Translations under genes and position numbers: made by a program
Assembly: GCA_903858085.1 (NCBI GenBank)
Contig: CAIOHJ010000129.1
Span: 1 to 64,000 of the forward strand
Direction of reading: 5' to 3'
DNA length: 64,000 nt
Source: an uncultured Chloroflexota bacterium
GTDB lineage: Bacteria; Chloroflexota; Anaerolineae; Caldilineales; Caldilineaceae
Shown here: one piece after another, positions 55,810 through 64,000 of the stretch
Layout: every line of letters begins with the position of its first letter
Numbering within the stretch: position 1 is the stretch's first letter
The notes under the pieces: generated by a model
What the model was told of the DNA's origin: nothing
Databases searched by the model: none
What the model saw: the letters and a program-made list of their open reading frames with translations, nothing else

Positions 55810-57192
55810 ATGTTAGACCTGGCTATCCGAGGCGGAACCCTGTTGACAGAACAGGGCGAATTCCTGGCAGATGTGGGGGTCGAGCACGACCGGATTGCAG
55901 CGATCGCCCAGCCTGGGGCACTGCCGGCAGCCCGAAAAACACTGGAGGTCGAAGGCTGTTTCGTGCTGCCGGGCATCATCGACATCCACTTTCATGTGCG
56001 CGCACCAGGCCACCCGGCACGCGGCACCTTCCCCACCGAAACCCGGGCAGCGGCAGCAGGCGGCGTGACCACCGTGCTGGAAATGCCGATCAGCGTACCT
56101 TGCTGCGCGACCGCCGAGGTGCTGGAAAACCGCAAAGCGCTGGGAGAACAGCAGAGCTACGTCAACTTTGGCCTCTACGGCGCACCCGGCCGGCTCGACC
56201 GCGACCAGGTGCTGGCCATGGCAGATGCCGGCGCCTGCGGCTTCAAAATCTTCACCCACGCCCTGCCCAAAGGACGCGAAGAAGAATTTCTGGGGCTGTG
56301 CATCGACCGGGCAGACGAAATCTACCGGGCACTGGAACTGGTGGGCGAAACCGGCCGACTGGTCTCCTGCCATGCCGAAAACGAACAGCTGATCCAACTC
56401 TTTGAAGGACGGATCAAAAGCGCCGGACGCATCGACCCGGCCGGCTTCGTGGCCAGCCGCCCCCCAGTCGTCGAAGCGCTGAGCGTCGCCGAGCTGGCCG
56501 CCATGTGCGCCGACCTGGGCACACACGTGCACATCGCCCACGTCTCCTGCGCGGCAGCGCTCCGCCAGCTGCAACAAGGACAAGCCGCCGGCCTGCCAAT
56601 GACCGGCGAGACCTGCCCACATTATCTGTTCTTCACCGCAGCAGATATGGATCGACATGGCCCCTTTGCCATGATCAAACCGCCGCTGCGCAGCAGAGAA
56701 GACCAGGACGCGCTGTGGGCAGGGCTGTTGGACGGATCGCTGGCCGCCATTACCACCGACCACAGCCCCTTCACACTGGCAGAAAAAGAACGGGGCCTCC
56801 CCAACATCTGGCAAGGCGCGATCGGCTCCCCAGGCGTAGAAGCGTTGCTGCCCGGGGTCTTGACCGAAGCGCTGGATGGACGCCTCCCACTGAAAAGCGC
56901 ACTCCGGCTGCTCACCAGCCAGCCCGCCCGCCTGTTCCATCTCTACCCGGAACGGGGCACCGTGCAGCCAGGCAGCATCGCCGACCTGGTGGTCTACGAC
57001 CCGCGCCCGACAGGCAGCGTCGACAGCAGCCGCTGGTTGACCCAGGCACGCGCGATCGACCGCCTCTATCATGGACGCCGGCAGCGCGGCGCAGTGCGGA
57101 CCACGATCGTCAACGGGGTGATCGTCTACCAGGAGGGGCAGATCGTGGCCGAGCCGGGAACTGGCCGGTTCGTGCGGCCGGCTCGCCCCTGA
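55810..57192 (+). CDS. Cyclic amidohydrolase (allantoinase/dihydroorotase type)
   Basis: A 460-residue binuclear amidohydrolase. All expected ligands are visible: H60 and H62 in IDIHFHVRAPG, the carboxylated lysine K146 in CGFKIFTH, H188 in SCHAENEQ, H244 in HIAHVSC and D317 in TTDHSPF. The AAAGGVTTVLEMPISVP segment resembles allantoinase more than dihydropyrimidinase. The enzyme would open a hydantoin, dihydropyrimidine or similar ring. It is the last gene of the rightward arm, followed by an inverted repeat. pyrC function is less likely because of the catabolic context. Confidence 0.88.
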   Translation: MLDLAIRGGTLLTEQGEFLADVGVEHDRIAAIAQPGALPAARKTLEVEGCFVLPGIIDIHFHVRAPGHPARGTFPTETRAAAAGGVTTVLEMPISVPCCATAEVLENRKALGEQQSYVNFGLYGAPGRLDRDQVLAMADAGACGFKIFTHALPKGREEEFLGLCIDRADEIYRALELVGETGRLVSCHAENEQLIQLFEGRIKSAGRIDPAGFVASRPPVVEALSVAELAAMCADLGTHVHIAHVSCAAALRQLQQGQAAGLPMTGETCPHYLFFTAADMDRHGPFAMIKPPLRSREDQDALWAGLLDGSLAAITTDHSPFTLAEKERGLPNIWQGAIGSPGVEALLPGVLTEALDGRLPLKSALRLLTSQPARLFHLYPERGTVQPGSIADLVVYDPRPTGSVDSSRWLTQARAIDRLYHGRRQRGAVRTTIVNGVIVYQEGQIVAEPGTGRFVRPARP

Positions 57193-57232
57193 AGGCCAAC
57201 AGCCCCATCCTTGCACTGCCACCCAACAAACC

Positions 57233-57290
57233 GGGCTGTCAAAAAACCAACAGAAACTGTTGGCCTGGAATCCCCCTATTTTGACAGCCC
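57233..57290. terminator. Nested inverted repeats before alaS
   Basis: GGGCTGTCAAAA (57233-57244) and TTTTGACAGCCC (57279-57290) are perfect 12-bp arms. Inside them CCAACAG-AAA-CTGTTGG (57246-57262) forms another 7-bp stem. The right outer arm contains the -35 hexamer of the alaS promoter. On the minus strand the inner stem is followed by a T-run. It probably ends the upstream unit and may also influence alaS transcription. Confidence 0.6.
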
Positions 57291-57310
57291 TTCCCCCTTT
57301 GCCCTACAAT
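57281..57310 (+). promoter_or_regulatory. Sigma-70-type promoter of alaS
   Basis: TTGACA (57281-57286), an 18-base spacer and TACAAT (57305-57310). The leader to the ATG at 57364 is only about 45 bases, too short for a T-box riboswitch. Confidence 0.78.
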
Positions 57311-57363
57311 CACAAGGATATTGGAGCGGCAGCCAAAGGCACAAACAGACAGGATGGACGGCG

Positions 57364-60087
57364 ATGCAACCACTGAAGACCAGCGAAATCCGCCAGTTTT
57401 TTCTGGACTACTTCCGCGCCCAGGGGCATGAAGTGGTGGCCAGCAGCAGCCTGGTGCCAGAAAATGACCCGACCCTGCTGCTGACCAACGCCGGGATGAA
57501 CCAGTTCAAAGATGCATTCCTGGGCATCGAACAGCGCAGCTACAAGCGGGCCACGACCGCACAAAAATGCATGCGGGTCAGCGGCAAACACAACGACCTC
57601 GAAAACGTCGGCCCCAGCCCGCGCCACCATACCTTTTTTGAGATGCTGGGCAACTTTTCCTTCGGCGACTACTTCAAAGCGGACGCCATCCACTTCGCCT
57701 GGCAGCTGCTGGTCGAAAAACTGGGCCTGCCCCTGGAGCGGCTGTGGTTCACCGTCTACACAGAAGACAGCGACGCCGAACGGCTGTGGATAGAGCGAGG
57801 GGCTGACCCCACACGCGTGCTCCGTTTCGGCAAGAAAGACAACTGGTGGTCGATGGGGGAGACCGGCCCGTGCGGCCCCTGTTCCGAAATCCATTACTAC
57901 TGGGGCGACCTGGCCCACCAACAGCCAGGCGGCGTCAACAAAGACGACGAATACCTGGAAATCTGGAACCTGGTCTTCATGCAATACGATGCCCGCCCAG
58001 ATGGCCAGCTGCTGCCGCTGCCAGCCCCCAGCGTCGACACCGGCGCCGGCCTGGAACGGCTCGCCAGCATCCTGCAGGGCAAAGACAACAACTACGACAC
58101 CGACGCATTTGTCCCGATCCTGGCACGCATCCAGCAGCTGGCCAGCCACAGCGACGCAGAACGCCAGACACACCTCTTCCGCTATCGGGCGATCGCAGAC
58201 CACGTGCGCTCCTGTACCTTCCTGATCGGAGACGGGGTCCTGCCCGGCAACGAAGGCCGCCAATATGTCCTGCGCATGATCCTGCGCCGCGCAGCACGGT
58301 TTGGCAAACTCCTCGGCTTCGACCGACCCTTTCTGGCCTCGATCGCCGACACGGTGATCGAGGCGATGGGAGAGCACTACCAGGATCTGCTCCCCAAACG
58401 CGACTATATCCTGCAGTCGATCACAGACGAGGAGGAGCGTTTTCACCGCACACTGGCCAATGGGCTGCACCTTCTCGACGACCTGATGGCACAGATGCAG
58501 GCCGAGCAGCGGACACAAATTCTGGGCCAGGAAGCCTTTTTTCTGTGGGATACCTACGGCTTCCCGGTCGACCTGACACGCGACATCGCACAGGACAACG
58601 GGCTGACGATCGACGAGGCAGGCTTCCAGGCAGCGCTGGCCGAACAAAAGGAAAAAAGCCGCGCAACCGCCGTCGAAAAGAACGGCCAGGATGTCACACT
58701 CTACGCCGAAACCTTCCGCAAATTGCAGGAGCAGGGGGTAATCGACCCCGGCGGCGTTCGCTCACGCATCTACGACAACCTGGCCGAGGTCGACAGCACC
58801 GTGGCCGCCCTTTTTGTCGAAGGCCAGCCGACAGCAGCAGCCAACCCCGGCCAGAGCGTCGCCCTTTTGCTGCCCGAAACTGTTTTTTATGTCGAATCCG
58901 GCGGCCAGCTCAGCGACACGGGCGAGCTCTATTACTGGCCGACCAATCTGGACGAACCGGTCTGGACGGTGCAGGTGACCGAAATGTGGCGCCCTGTGCC
59001 AGGTCTGCTGCTGCATCTAGGCACCGTGGTGGCCGGTACCGTCCACACCGGCGACCCGGCTACAGCAGCGATCGACACCGAACGGCGCTGGGACATCATG
59101 CGCAACCACACCGGAACCCATGTGCTGCATGCAGCGCTGCGCGAACGGCTGGGCAGCCATGTCCACCAGGCGGGCTCTCAGGTCTCCCCAGAACGGCTAC
59201 GCTTCGATTTCACCCATGGCCAGCCCCTCAGCGACGCCGATATCGCCGCAATCGAAGGCCGCGCCAATGCCATTCTTCTGCAGAACTACCCGGTCCATAC
59301 CCGCTGGACAACCTACACACAGGCAATCCGTGAGGGGGTCACCGCCCTGTTCACCGAGAAGTATGGCAACGAGGTGCGGGTCGTCTCGTTTGGAGAGGAA
59401 GAAGGGATCAGCGCCGAACTGTGCGGCGGCACCCACGTGGAAAGCACCGCCGAGATCGGTTCCTTCCGGGTGGTTGCCGAGGGCAGCGTTGCCGCAGGCG
59501 TACGCCGCATCGAGGTGGTGACTGGCCGGGCAGCCGAGCGGTGGGTGGCAGAACGGCTGACTTCGCTGGCGACCATTGCCGAACTGACCCACAGCAAGCC
59601 AGCCACAGCCGTAGCAGCTGTGCAGGAACTGCTCACCCATCAACAGACGTTGCAGAAGGAGCTGGCGCAGCTGCGCCAGAAGCTGGCCCGGCACGAGGCG
59701 CACGCCTTGCTGGACAAAGCCGAACAGATAGGAGGCTTCGCTGTGCTCTCCGTCCGGGTGGAAGCCCCCGATACGGAAACACTGCGCCAGATGACAGACT
59801 GGTTCCGCGACAAGCTGGGAAGCAGTGTCGTGGCCGTCGGCGCTCTGTTGGACGAAAAACCGCTGATTGTGGCTGCGGTGACCGAAGATCTGGTCAGCCG
59901 TGGCATGCACGCAGGCCAGATTGTGCGCGAGGCCGCAAAGCTGATGGGCGGCGGCGGCGGCGGGCGCCCGACACTGGCCCAGGCCGGCGGCCGCAACAGC
60001 GACCAGCTCGAAGCTGCGCTGCAAAGCGTCGTGCGCTGGGTCCACCAGAACGTCAAATCAGGAGACGCCCACCAGACAATCACATGA
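57364..60087 (+). CDS. alaS: Alanyl-tRNA synthetase
   Basis: A 907-residue synthetase that charges tRNA-Ala. Class II motifs include SSSLVPENDPTLLLTNAGMN and RHHTFFEMLGNFSFGDYF, and GAGLERLAS is motif 3. The editing domain has the zinc elements NHTGTHVLH and CGGTHVE. The C-terminal DHHA1/C-Ala domain ends in the glycine-rich MGGGGGGRPTLAQAGG. Length is usual. The ATG at 57364 lies 54 bases after the -10 hexamer. It overlaps the next gene by four bases. Confidence 0.97.
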   Translation: MQPLKTSEIRQFFLDYFRAQGHEVVASSSLVPENDPTLLLTNAGMNQFKDAFLGIEQRSYKRATTAQKCMRVSGKHNDLENVGPSPRHHTFFEMLGNFSFGDYFKADAIHFAWQLLVEKLGLPLERLWFTVYTEDSDAERLWIERGADPTRVLRFGKKDNWWSMGETGPCGPCSEIHYYWGDLAHQQPGGVNKDDEYLEIWNLVFMQYDARPDGQLLPLPAPSVDTGAGLERLASILQGKDNNYDTDAFVPILARIQQLASHSDAERQTHLFRYRAIADHVRSCTFLIGDGVLPGNEGRQYVLRMILRRAARFGKLLGFDRPFLASIADTVIEAMGEHYQDLLPKRDYILQSITDEEERFHRTLANGLHLLDDLMAQMQAEQRTQILGQEAFFLWDTYGFPVDLTRDIAQDNGLTIDEAGFQAALAEQKEKSRATAVEKNGQDVTLYAETFRKLQEQGVIDPGGVRSRIYDNLAEVDSTVAALFVEGQPTAAANPGQSVALLLPETVFYVESGGQLSDTGELYYWPTNLDEPVWTVQVTEMWRPVPGLLLHLGTVVAGTVHTGDPATAAIDTERRWDIMRNHTGTHVLHAALRERLGSHVHQAGSQVSPERLRFDFTHGQPLSDADIAAIEGRANAILLQNYPVHTRWTTYTQAIREGVTALFTEKYGNEVRVVSFGEEEGISAELCGGTHVESTAEIGSFRVVAEGSVAAGVRRIEVVTGRAAERWVAERLTSLATIAELTHSKPATAVAAVQELLTHQQTLQKELAQLRQKLARHEAHALLDKAEQIGGFAVLSVRVEAPDTETLRQMTDWFRDKLGSSVVAVGALLDEKPLIVAAVTEDLVSRGMHAGQIVREAAKLMGGGGGGRPTLAQAGGRNSDQLEAALQSVVRWVHQNVKSGDAHQTIT

Positions 60088-61658
60088 CTGAATTTTATCG
60101 GGTCGCATCGGAAGCAAGCTTCGAGGCAGTCCGCCGGACAGTGGGACAGTGGCCCCAGCGCCGCATTGCGCTGGTCCTGCCCGAAGGATGGCTGGAGCTG
60201 AACAACCCCGCGCGCCTGCGCCTGCTCCAACGACAGGCACAGATCCAGCACAGCGAAATCGCGCTGGTGACGTCGGAGCCCGCCACGCGCGCAGCCGCCG
60301 GCCAGATCGGCGTGCCGGTCTTCGACCGGCCAGAAGAGGCCAACCACAGCCGCTGGCGGATGGAGCCGCTGCTGCCGCTGATCGACCCGCGCGCCCCCGA
60401 GGCCGGGCTGCCCGAACCGCCCCCCTGGCGCCGCCAGGATTTGGTCGCCCAGCGCCGTCTGCCCACCCAGCGCCAGGCACGCCAGCGCCGCATCCAAAGC
60501 GAGAACGCCTACCGCCGCCCCCCCTCCCCCGGGCTGCGGCTGGCCGGCAACCTGCTGATGGCGCTGCTGGCCCTGGGCGTGCTGGGGGCGTTCACCTACT
60601 ACGTGCTGCCCGCTGCCACCATTTTTCTGACCCCAGGGCGGCTGCCCCTCCAGACCGACCTGCCGGTCATCGCTGTCGTCGGCCAGACAGAAGTCGACCG
60701 CACAGAGGGGATATTGCCGGCCCGGCTGCTCAAAGCCGAACTAAACGAACAGGGCGCTGTCTCCACCAGTGGAAGCTCACAAAAGGCGACCAGCCGAGCA
60801 CAGGGGGAGGTGGTCTTCACCAACATCAGCGCAACGGCAGCGACGATCCCGGCCAATACCCTGGTGGGCACCAGCTCGGGCACACCCGTCGAATTTCGCA
60901 CCCAAAGCGAGGTCAAGGTCGAAGGCGGAGCTGGCCAGCGGGTCAGCGTGGCAGTCGAGGCGGTCGACGCTGGGACCGCCGGCAACGTGCGCGCCAATAC
61001 AATCAACAACGTCGTCGGCGCGCTCGGCTTCCGCCTCCGGGTCAACAACCCGACCGCCACCTACGGCGGCGGCGCCGAACTGGTCGCAGTGGTCTCCCAG
61101 CAGGACCGGGAACAGCTGGTCGCCAGCTTGCTGCAGGCCGCCGAAGCCAAAGCGTACGACACCCTGCGCAGCCAGCTGCAGCCCGGCGAATGGCTGCCGA
61201 CAGAATCCGTGCAGACCTTCATCCTGGCCCAATCCTTTGACCAGTACAGCGACGAAGTGGCCCAGCAGCTCACCGGCTCGCTCCGGGTGCTGGTCCAGGG
61301 GCTCGCCGTCAACGAACAACAGTCGACCGAGCTCATCCTCCAACAGCTCCAAACGCTGGTCCCAGAACGCGGCCGACTTGTGTTGGACAGCGTGCGCGCC
61401 CAGCGACAGCCGCAGAGCCAGGTCACTGGCAGCACGGTCGCCTTCACCCTGACCGTGGCCGCCGACTACACAACCCCGATCGACCCGGATGAACTCCGCC
61501 AGGCAGTGGCCGGACTCCCCCCCGCCGAGGCCGAACGCACCATCCAGGAACGCTGGCTGATCGAAGGAACCCCAGAAATTTACCTGGACCCCGCCTGGAA
61601 GGGGGTCCTGCCCAGCCTGACCAGCCGGATTCAGGTCCGCGTCAACTATGCACAGTGA
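60084..61658 (+). CDS. Baseplate-J-like-domain single-pass membrane protein
   Basis: A 524-residue protein. Residues 1-145 are charged and probably cytoplasmic. A membrane segment follows at about 155-175 (LLMALLALGVLGAFTYYVL). The extracellular part has AQGEVVFTNISATAATIPAN and GTPVEFRTQSEVKVEGGAG, the strands typical of baseplate J/gp47-like domains found in envelope proteins of several phyla. No phage genes are nearby. The ATGA overlap with alaS and the eleven-base overlap with ruvX place it in a housekeeping operon. Function unknown, perhaps cell-envelope related as the downstream mltG. Confidence 0.7.
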   Translation: MTEFYRVASEASFEAVRRTVGQWPQRRIALVLPEGWLELNNPARLRLLQRQAQIQHSEIALVTSEPATRAAAGQIGVPVFDRPEEANHSRWRMEPLLPLIDPRAPEAGLPEPPPWRRQDLVAQRRLPTQRQARQRRIQSENAYRRPPSPGLRLAGNLLMALLALGVLGAFTYYVLPAATIFLTPGRLPLQTDLPVIAVVGQTEVDRTEGILPARLLKAELNEQGAVSTSGSSQKATSRAQGEVVFTNISATAATIPANTLVGTSSGTPVEFRTQSEVKVEGGAGQRVSVAVEAVDAGTAGNVRANTINNVVGALGFRLRVNNPTATYGGGAELVAVVSQQDREQLVASLLQAAEAKAYDTLRSQLQPGEWLPTESVQTFILAQSFDQYSDEVAQQLTGSLRVLVQGLAVNEQQSTELILQQLQTLVPERGRLVLDSVRAQRQPQSQVTGSTVAFTLTVAADYTTPIDPDELRQAVAGLPPAEAERTIQERWLIEGTPEIYLDPAWKGVLPSLTSRIQVRVNYAQ

Positions 61659-62148
61659 CCCGCCCCAGACCGGCCGCCCAGCCATCCCTGGCAAATTGAT
61701 GGCGCTCGACGTCGGCCTGGCACGCATCGGGGTCGCCGTCTGCGACCCACTTCAGCTCGCAGCCCGCCCGCTGACCGTCCTCTCCAGAAAAAGCCGCCAA
61801 GAAGATTTTGCTCTGCTGGCCAGGCTGGTACAACAAGAAGAGGTGCAGGCCATCCTCTGCGGGCTGCCCCTCAACATGGACGGCAGCGAGGGAACCCAGG
61901 CCCAGATCGTGCGCAGATGGGCAAGGCGGCTGCACCAGGCCCTGCACCAGAAAATGGCTCCTCCCCCCATCCTCTTCTGGGATGAACGGCTGAGCAGCTA
62001 CATGGCCCGGGCCCCCCAGCCAGCCCGGAGCCAGCGAACCGCAGACGATGCGCGCGCCGCCGCCGTGATCCTGCAAAGCTATCTCGATACCCAGAAACTG
62101 CCCACGGAGCACGGCAGAACCGACTACGGGCAGATCGGGTCGGTTTAA
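61648..62148 (+). CDS. ruvX: YqgF/RuvX putative Holliday-junction resolvase
   Basis: A 166-residue RNase-H-fold nuclease. Catalytic acidic residues are in LMALDVGLARIGVA (Asp), FWDERLSSYMA (Glu) and DDARAAAVILQSYLD (Asp). The NMDGSEG turn is typical. The family acts in 16S rRNA 5' processing and was proposed as a Holliday-junction resolvase. It overlaps the preceding gene by eleven bases; mltG follows, a neighbourhood seen in many bacteria. Confidence 0.93.
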   Translation: MHSDPPQTGRPAIPGKLMALDVGLARIGVAVCDPLQLAARPLTVLSRKSRQEDFALLARLVQQEEVQAILCGLPLNMDGSEGTQAQIVRRWARRLHQALHQKMAPPPILFWDERLSSYMARAPQPARSQRTADDARAAAVILQSYLDTQKLPTEHGRTDYGQIGSV

Positions 62149-62169
62149 CAACAAGGAACCCACAACCCC

Positions 62170-63447
62170 ATGCCGATCGACCGTCCGATATTTCGCCGAC
62201 GCCCCCCAGAGAAAGCGACCCGTACCCGCTCCCCGCTGCAAGGCACCGCCCTGCTCTGGACCCTGCTCAAGGCAGGGGTCCTGCTCCTCGTCCTGGGCAC
62301 GCTGGCCGGCAGCTGGATCGTCAGCTCGGCCCACCTGAGCGAACAGCTGCTCGCTGCCCCGCAGAGCACAGCAGGGCTGATCGACCCCACCGCCAACCAA
62401 TTTTCGCTCGACCCCGACAGCATCGAAAAACAGATCCTGGCCTTCAACCTGCGCCTGCGCGAAGACGAACTGACCCTCCCAGCCGGCACCAACCCCCGCC
62501 CGCGCCCCTTCACAGTGACCCCCGGCGAAGCAGCCCGTTTTATTGCCGCCAGACTGGCCGACGATGGCTTCATCACCGACGCCAGCCTGTTCAACCTCTA
62601 CCTGCGCGTGACCGGCATGGAACGCAACATCGAGGCCGGTAACTTCATGCTGGCCGATACCATGACCATGCCCGAGATCGCCGAGGCGCTGCAAAACGCC
62701 CTCTTCGAAGAAGCGCTCGTGACGATCCCCGAAGGGATGCGCGCCGAGGAGATCGCCGAACGACTCTCCGCCGCCAATGTCATCGAAGGAGACCGCTTCC
62801 TGGCAGCCGTGCGCAGCCCGCGAGCCCTCACCCTCTTCGAACGCTACGAATTTTTGCAGAACCTGCCAGCCGACGCCACCCTCGAAGGCTTTCTCTTCCC
62901 AGATACCTACCGGCTGCCCGTGCTGGCAGCCACCCCAGAACAGGTCCTGCGCCCCTTCCTGGACAACTTCGAACAACGGGTCGGCACCAAAGGGCTGACC
63001 GGAGGGGGCAGTGGGCTGAGCGGTCGCGACCTGATCACACTGGCCAGCATCGTCGAACGCGAGGCCGTGCAGGCCGACGAACGGGCCATCATCGCCGGCG
63101 TCTACATCAACCGACTCAACAACAAATGCGCCGATGTCGGCGGCCCCTATCTGCAGGCCGACCCTACCGTCCAGTACGCACGGGGAGGCGTGGGCAACTG
63201 GTGGTGGAAACCCCAGTCGATCGAAGAGTACCAGTTTGTCCAAAGCCCCTACAACACCTACCTCTTCCCCGGCCTCCCCCCAGCCCCGATCGCCAACCCC
63301 GGCCTGAGCGCCATCGAAGCCACACGCGACCCGGCCCAGACCGGCTACTGCTTCTTCGTCGCAACCGGCGACGACGGACGGCACGTTTTTGTACAAACCT
63401 TGTCTGAACAGCAACAAAACTTGCAAACCTATGGCTACAATCCCTGA
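62170..63447 (+). CDS. mltG: Endolytic murein transglycosylase
   Basis: A 425-residue membrane-anchored lytic transglycosylase (YceG). One membrane segment lies near 32-55 (LLKAGVLLLVLGTLAGSWIV). A LysM-like region with TIPEGMRAEEIAERL is followed by the catalytic domain: LEGFLFPDTYRL, the catalytic Glu in LASIVEREA, YAR and FPGLPPAPIANPGLSAI. It cuts nascent peptidoglycan chains at the membrane. ATG at 62170. Confidence 0.95.
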   Translation: MPIDRPIFRRRPPEKATRTRSPLQGTALLWTLLKAGVLLLVLGTLAGSWIVSSAHLSEQLLAAPQSTAGLIDPTANQFSLDPDSIEKQILAFNLRLREDELTLPAGTNPRPRPFTVTPGEAARFIAARLADDGFITDASLFNLYLRVTGMERNIEAGNFMLADTMTMPEIAEALQNALFEEALVTIPEGMRAEEIAERLSAANVIEGDRFLAAVRSPRALTLFERYEFLQNLPADATLEGFLFPDTYRLPVLAATPEQVLRPFLDNFEQRVGTKGLTGGGSGLSGRDLITLASIVEREAVQADERAIIAGVYINRLNNKCADVGGPYLQADPTVQYARGGVGNWWWKPQSIEEYQFVQSPYNTYLFPGLPPAPIANPGLSAIEATRDPAQTGYCFFVATGDDGRHVFVQTLSEQQQNLQTYGYNP

Positions 63448-64000
63448 GCAGCCAGCCCGGCGCAGCCAGTGGGGCTGCTGGCTGCGCCGGGGCTGCTGGC
63501 TCGCCTCTCTGCTCGTGCTGCTGAGCGCAAGCACCTCGTGCACAGATTCGCAGCCGATCGCCAAAATCGGGCTGCTGGCTCCGTTCGAAGGGCTGTACCG
63601 GCGCACCGGCTACAGTGCCCTCTCCGCCATGCGACAGGCGATCTCCGAAAGTGGGGGGAGCTTCCTCCCGCTGGCGCTGGATGACAGCGCCGACCCGGCC
63701 CGTGCCCGGCGTTCGGCACAGAAGCTGTTGGTGGATCCGCAGCTGCAAGCCGTGGTCGGCCCGCTCACGCCAGCACTGGCAGACGCCAGCGCCGCGGTGC
63801 TGCAGGATCCCCGCATTCTCTGGGTGACCCCCTACGCGGTCGACCCAGAGCTGGGCTTCGTCGACCCGCTGGACAGCGAACAGTGGGCTGGCGCGCTGGC
63901 CGAGGCGCTGGGAACGGCGGTGCGCCGACAAGGGGTCCAGACACTCTATCTGGCTGGAGAGCGGCGGGGCTGGCCAGATTGGGGGGAGGCAGAGTGGCAT
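63431..64000 (+). CDS. Periplasmic-binding (type 1) lipoprotein, N-terminal part (runs off right edge)
   Basis: 190 codons without a stop before the window edge. The start ATG at 63431 overlaps mltG by 17 bases. The signal peptide has GCWLASLLVLLSASTSC with a probable lipidated Cys. The mature part has AKIGLLAPFEGLYRRTGYSA and PQLQAVVGPLTPALADA, the N-lobe signature of branched-chain amino-acid binding proteins (Peripla_BP_6). No strong ribosome binding site is visible; translation may be coupled to mltG. Ligand unknown. Confidence 0.82.
   Translation, partial: MATIPEQPARRSQWGCWLRRGCWLASLLVLLSASTSCTDSQPIAKIGLLAPFEGLYRRTGYSALSAMRQAISESGGSFLPLALDDSADPARARRSAQKLLVDPQLQAVVGPLTPALADASAAVLQDPRILWVTPYAVDPELGFVDPLDSEQWAGALAEALGTAVRRQGVQTLYLAGERRGWPDWGEAEWH

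Noticed and set aside
57311..57363. T-box riboswitch upstream of alaS
   Set aside because: The leader is only about 45 bases from the inferred transcription start; no specifier or antiterminator can fit.

Overview
The window is a high-GC bacterial chromosome segment. Gene style (many peptide ABC importers, M20/M24/M14 hydrolases, a Thr-Pro-repeat SH3 secreted protein, a baseplate-J-like membrane protein beside alaS/ruvX/mltG) suggests a Chloroflexota bacterium of the Caldilinea/Anaerolineae type. That placement is inference from gene content, not from a marker search.

Layout. (1) 1-5445 is an accessory island of visibly lower GC. It holds a mobile-element protein running off the left edge, about 1.2 kb of non-coding DNA with scattered CTACAAC/GTTGTAG motifs, a GA microsatellite and a 31-bp tandem array, a damaged RepA-like ATPase, an overlapping DNA methyltransferase and HNH endonuclease (probable type II restriction-modification), a zinc-free MDR oxidoreductase and a lone IS200-type transposase. 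(2) 5446-14154 is mostly single genes: an SH3/Thr-Pro secreted protein, ilvE, mutS with an SMP-30 lactonase upstream, and a 777-residue CHAT (caspase-like) protein. (3) 14296-25044 is a first peptide-catabolism locus: a leftward unit (binding lipoprotein, two permeases, Ldh-type dehydrogenase; no ATPases) diverging from a rightward unit (M14, M24, M20, M20). (4) 25114-30958 has a TetR/hydrolase/NAD-binding module, an SDR, and a Gfo/Idh plus epimerase pair. (5) 31047-57192 is a large second locus with two divergent arms. The leftward arm carries a complete dipeptide/oligopeptide ABC importer, a cysteine hydrolase, two aminotransferases, M20, M24, an unrecognised 470-residue protein, a 2-hydroxyacid dehydrogenase and an amidohydrolase. 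The rightward arm carries a GntR/FCD regulator, a second 2-hydroxyacid dehydrogenase, two tandem DUF4438 proteins, an SDR, a VOC protein, an aminotransferase-like protein that lacks the PLP lysine, an intact aminotransferase, an AstE/aspartoacylase-like hydrolase, an M20 deacylase and a cyclic amidohydrolase. (6) 57364-64000 is housekeeping: alaS, a baseplate-J-like membrane protein, ruvX, mltG and a periplasmic-binding lipoprotein cut by the right edge.

Main result. A 20-bp palindrome, GTCAACTGT-TG-ACAGTTGAC, lies upstream of the gntR gene (46384-46403), where it overlaps a well-formed -35/-10 promoter. A one-mismatch copy lies 27 kb away at 19260-19279 between the divergent units of locus 3, again overlapping the -35 of a well-formed promoter. 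This ties the two loci into one probable regulon controlled by the FCD-type GntR protein. The combined gene set would import a peptide- or amide-containing compound, hydrolyse amide, carbamoyl or cyclic amide bonds, transaminate the product and reduce or oxidise the resulting 2-oxo acids. The first importer lacks ATPases, which the second locus could supply. The chemistry is unidentified. The tandem DUF4438 pair, the lysine-less aminotransferase beside an active paralogue, and two M24 proteins without standard metal ligands are the most unusual components.
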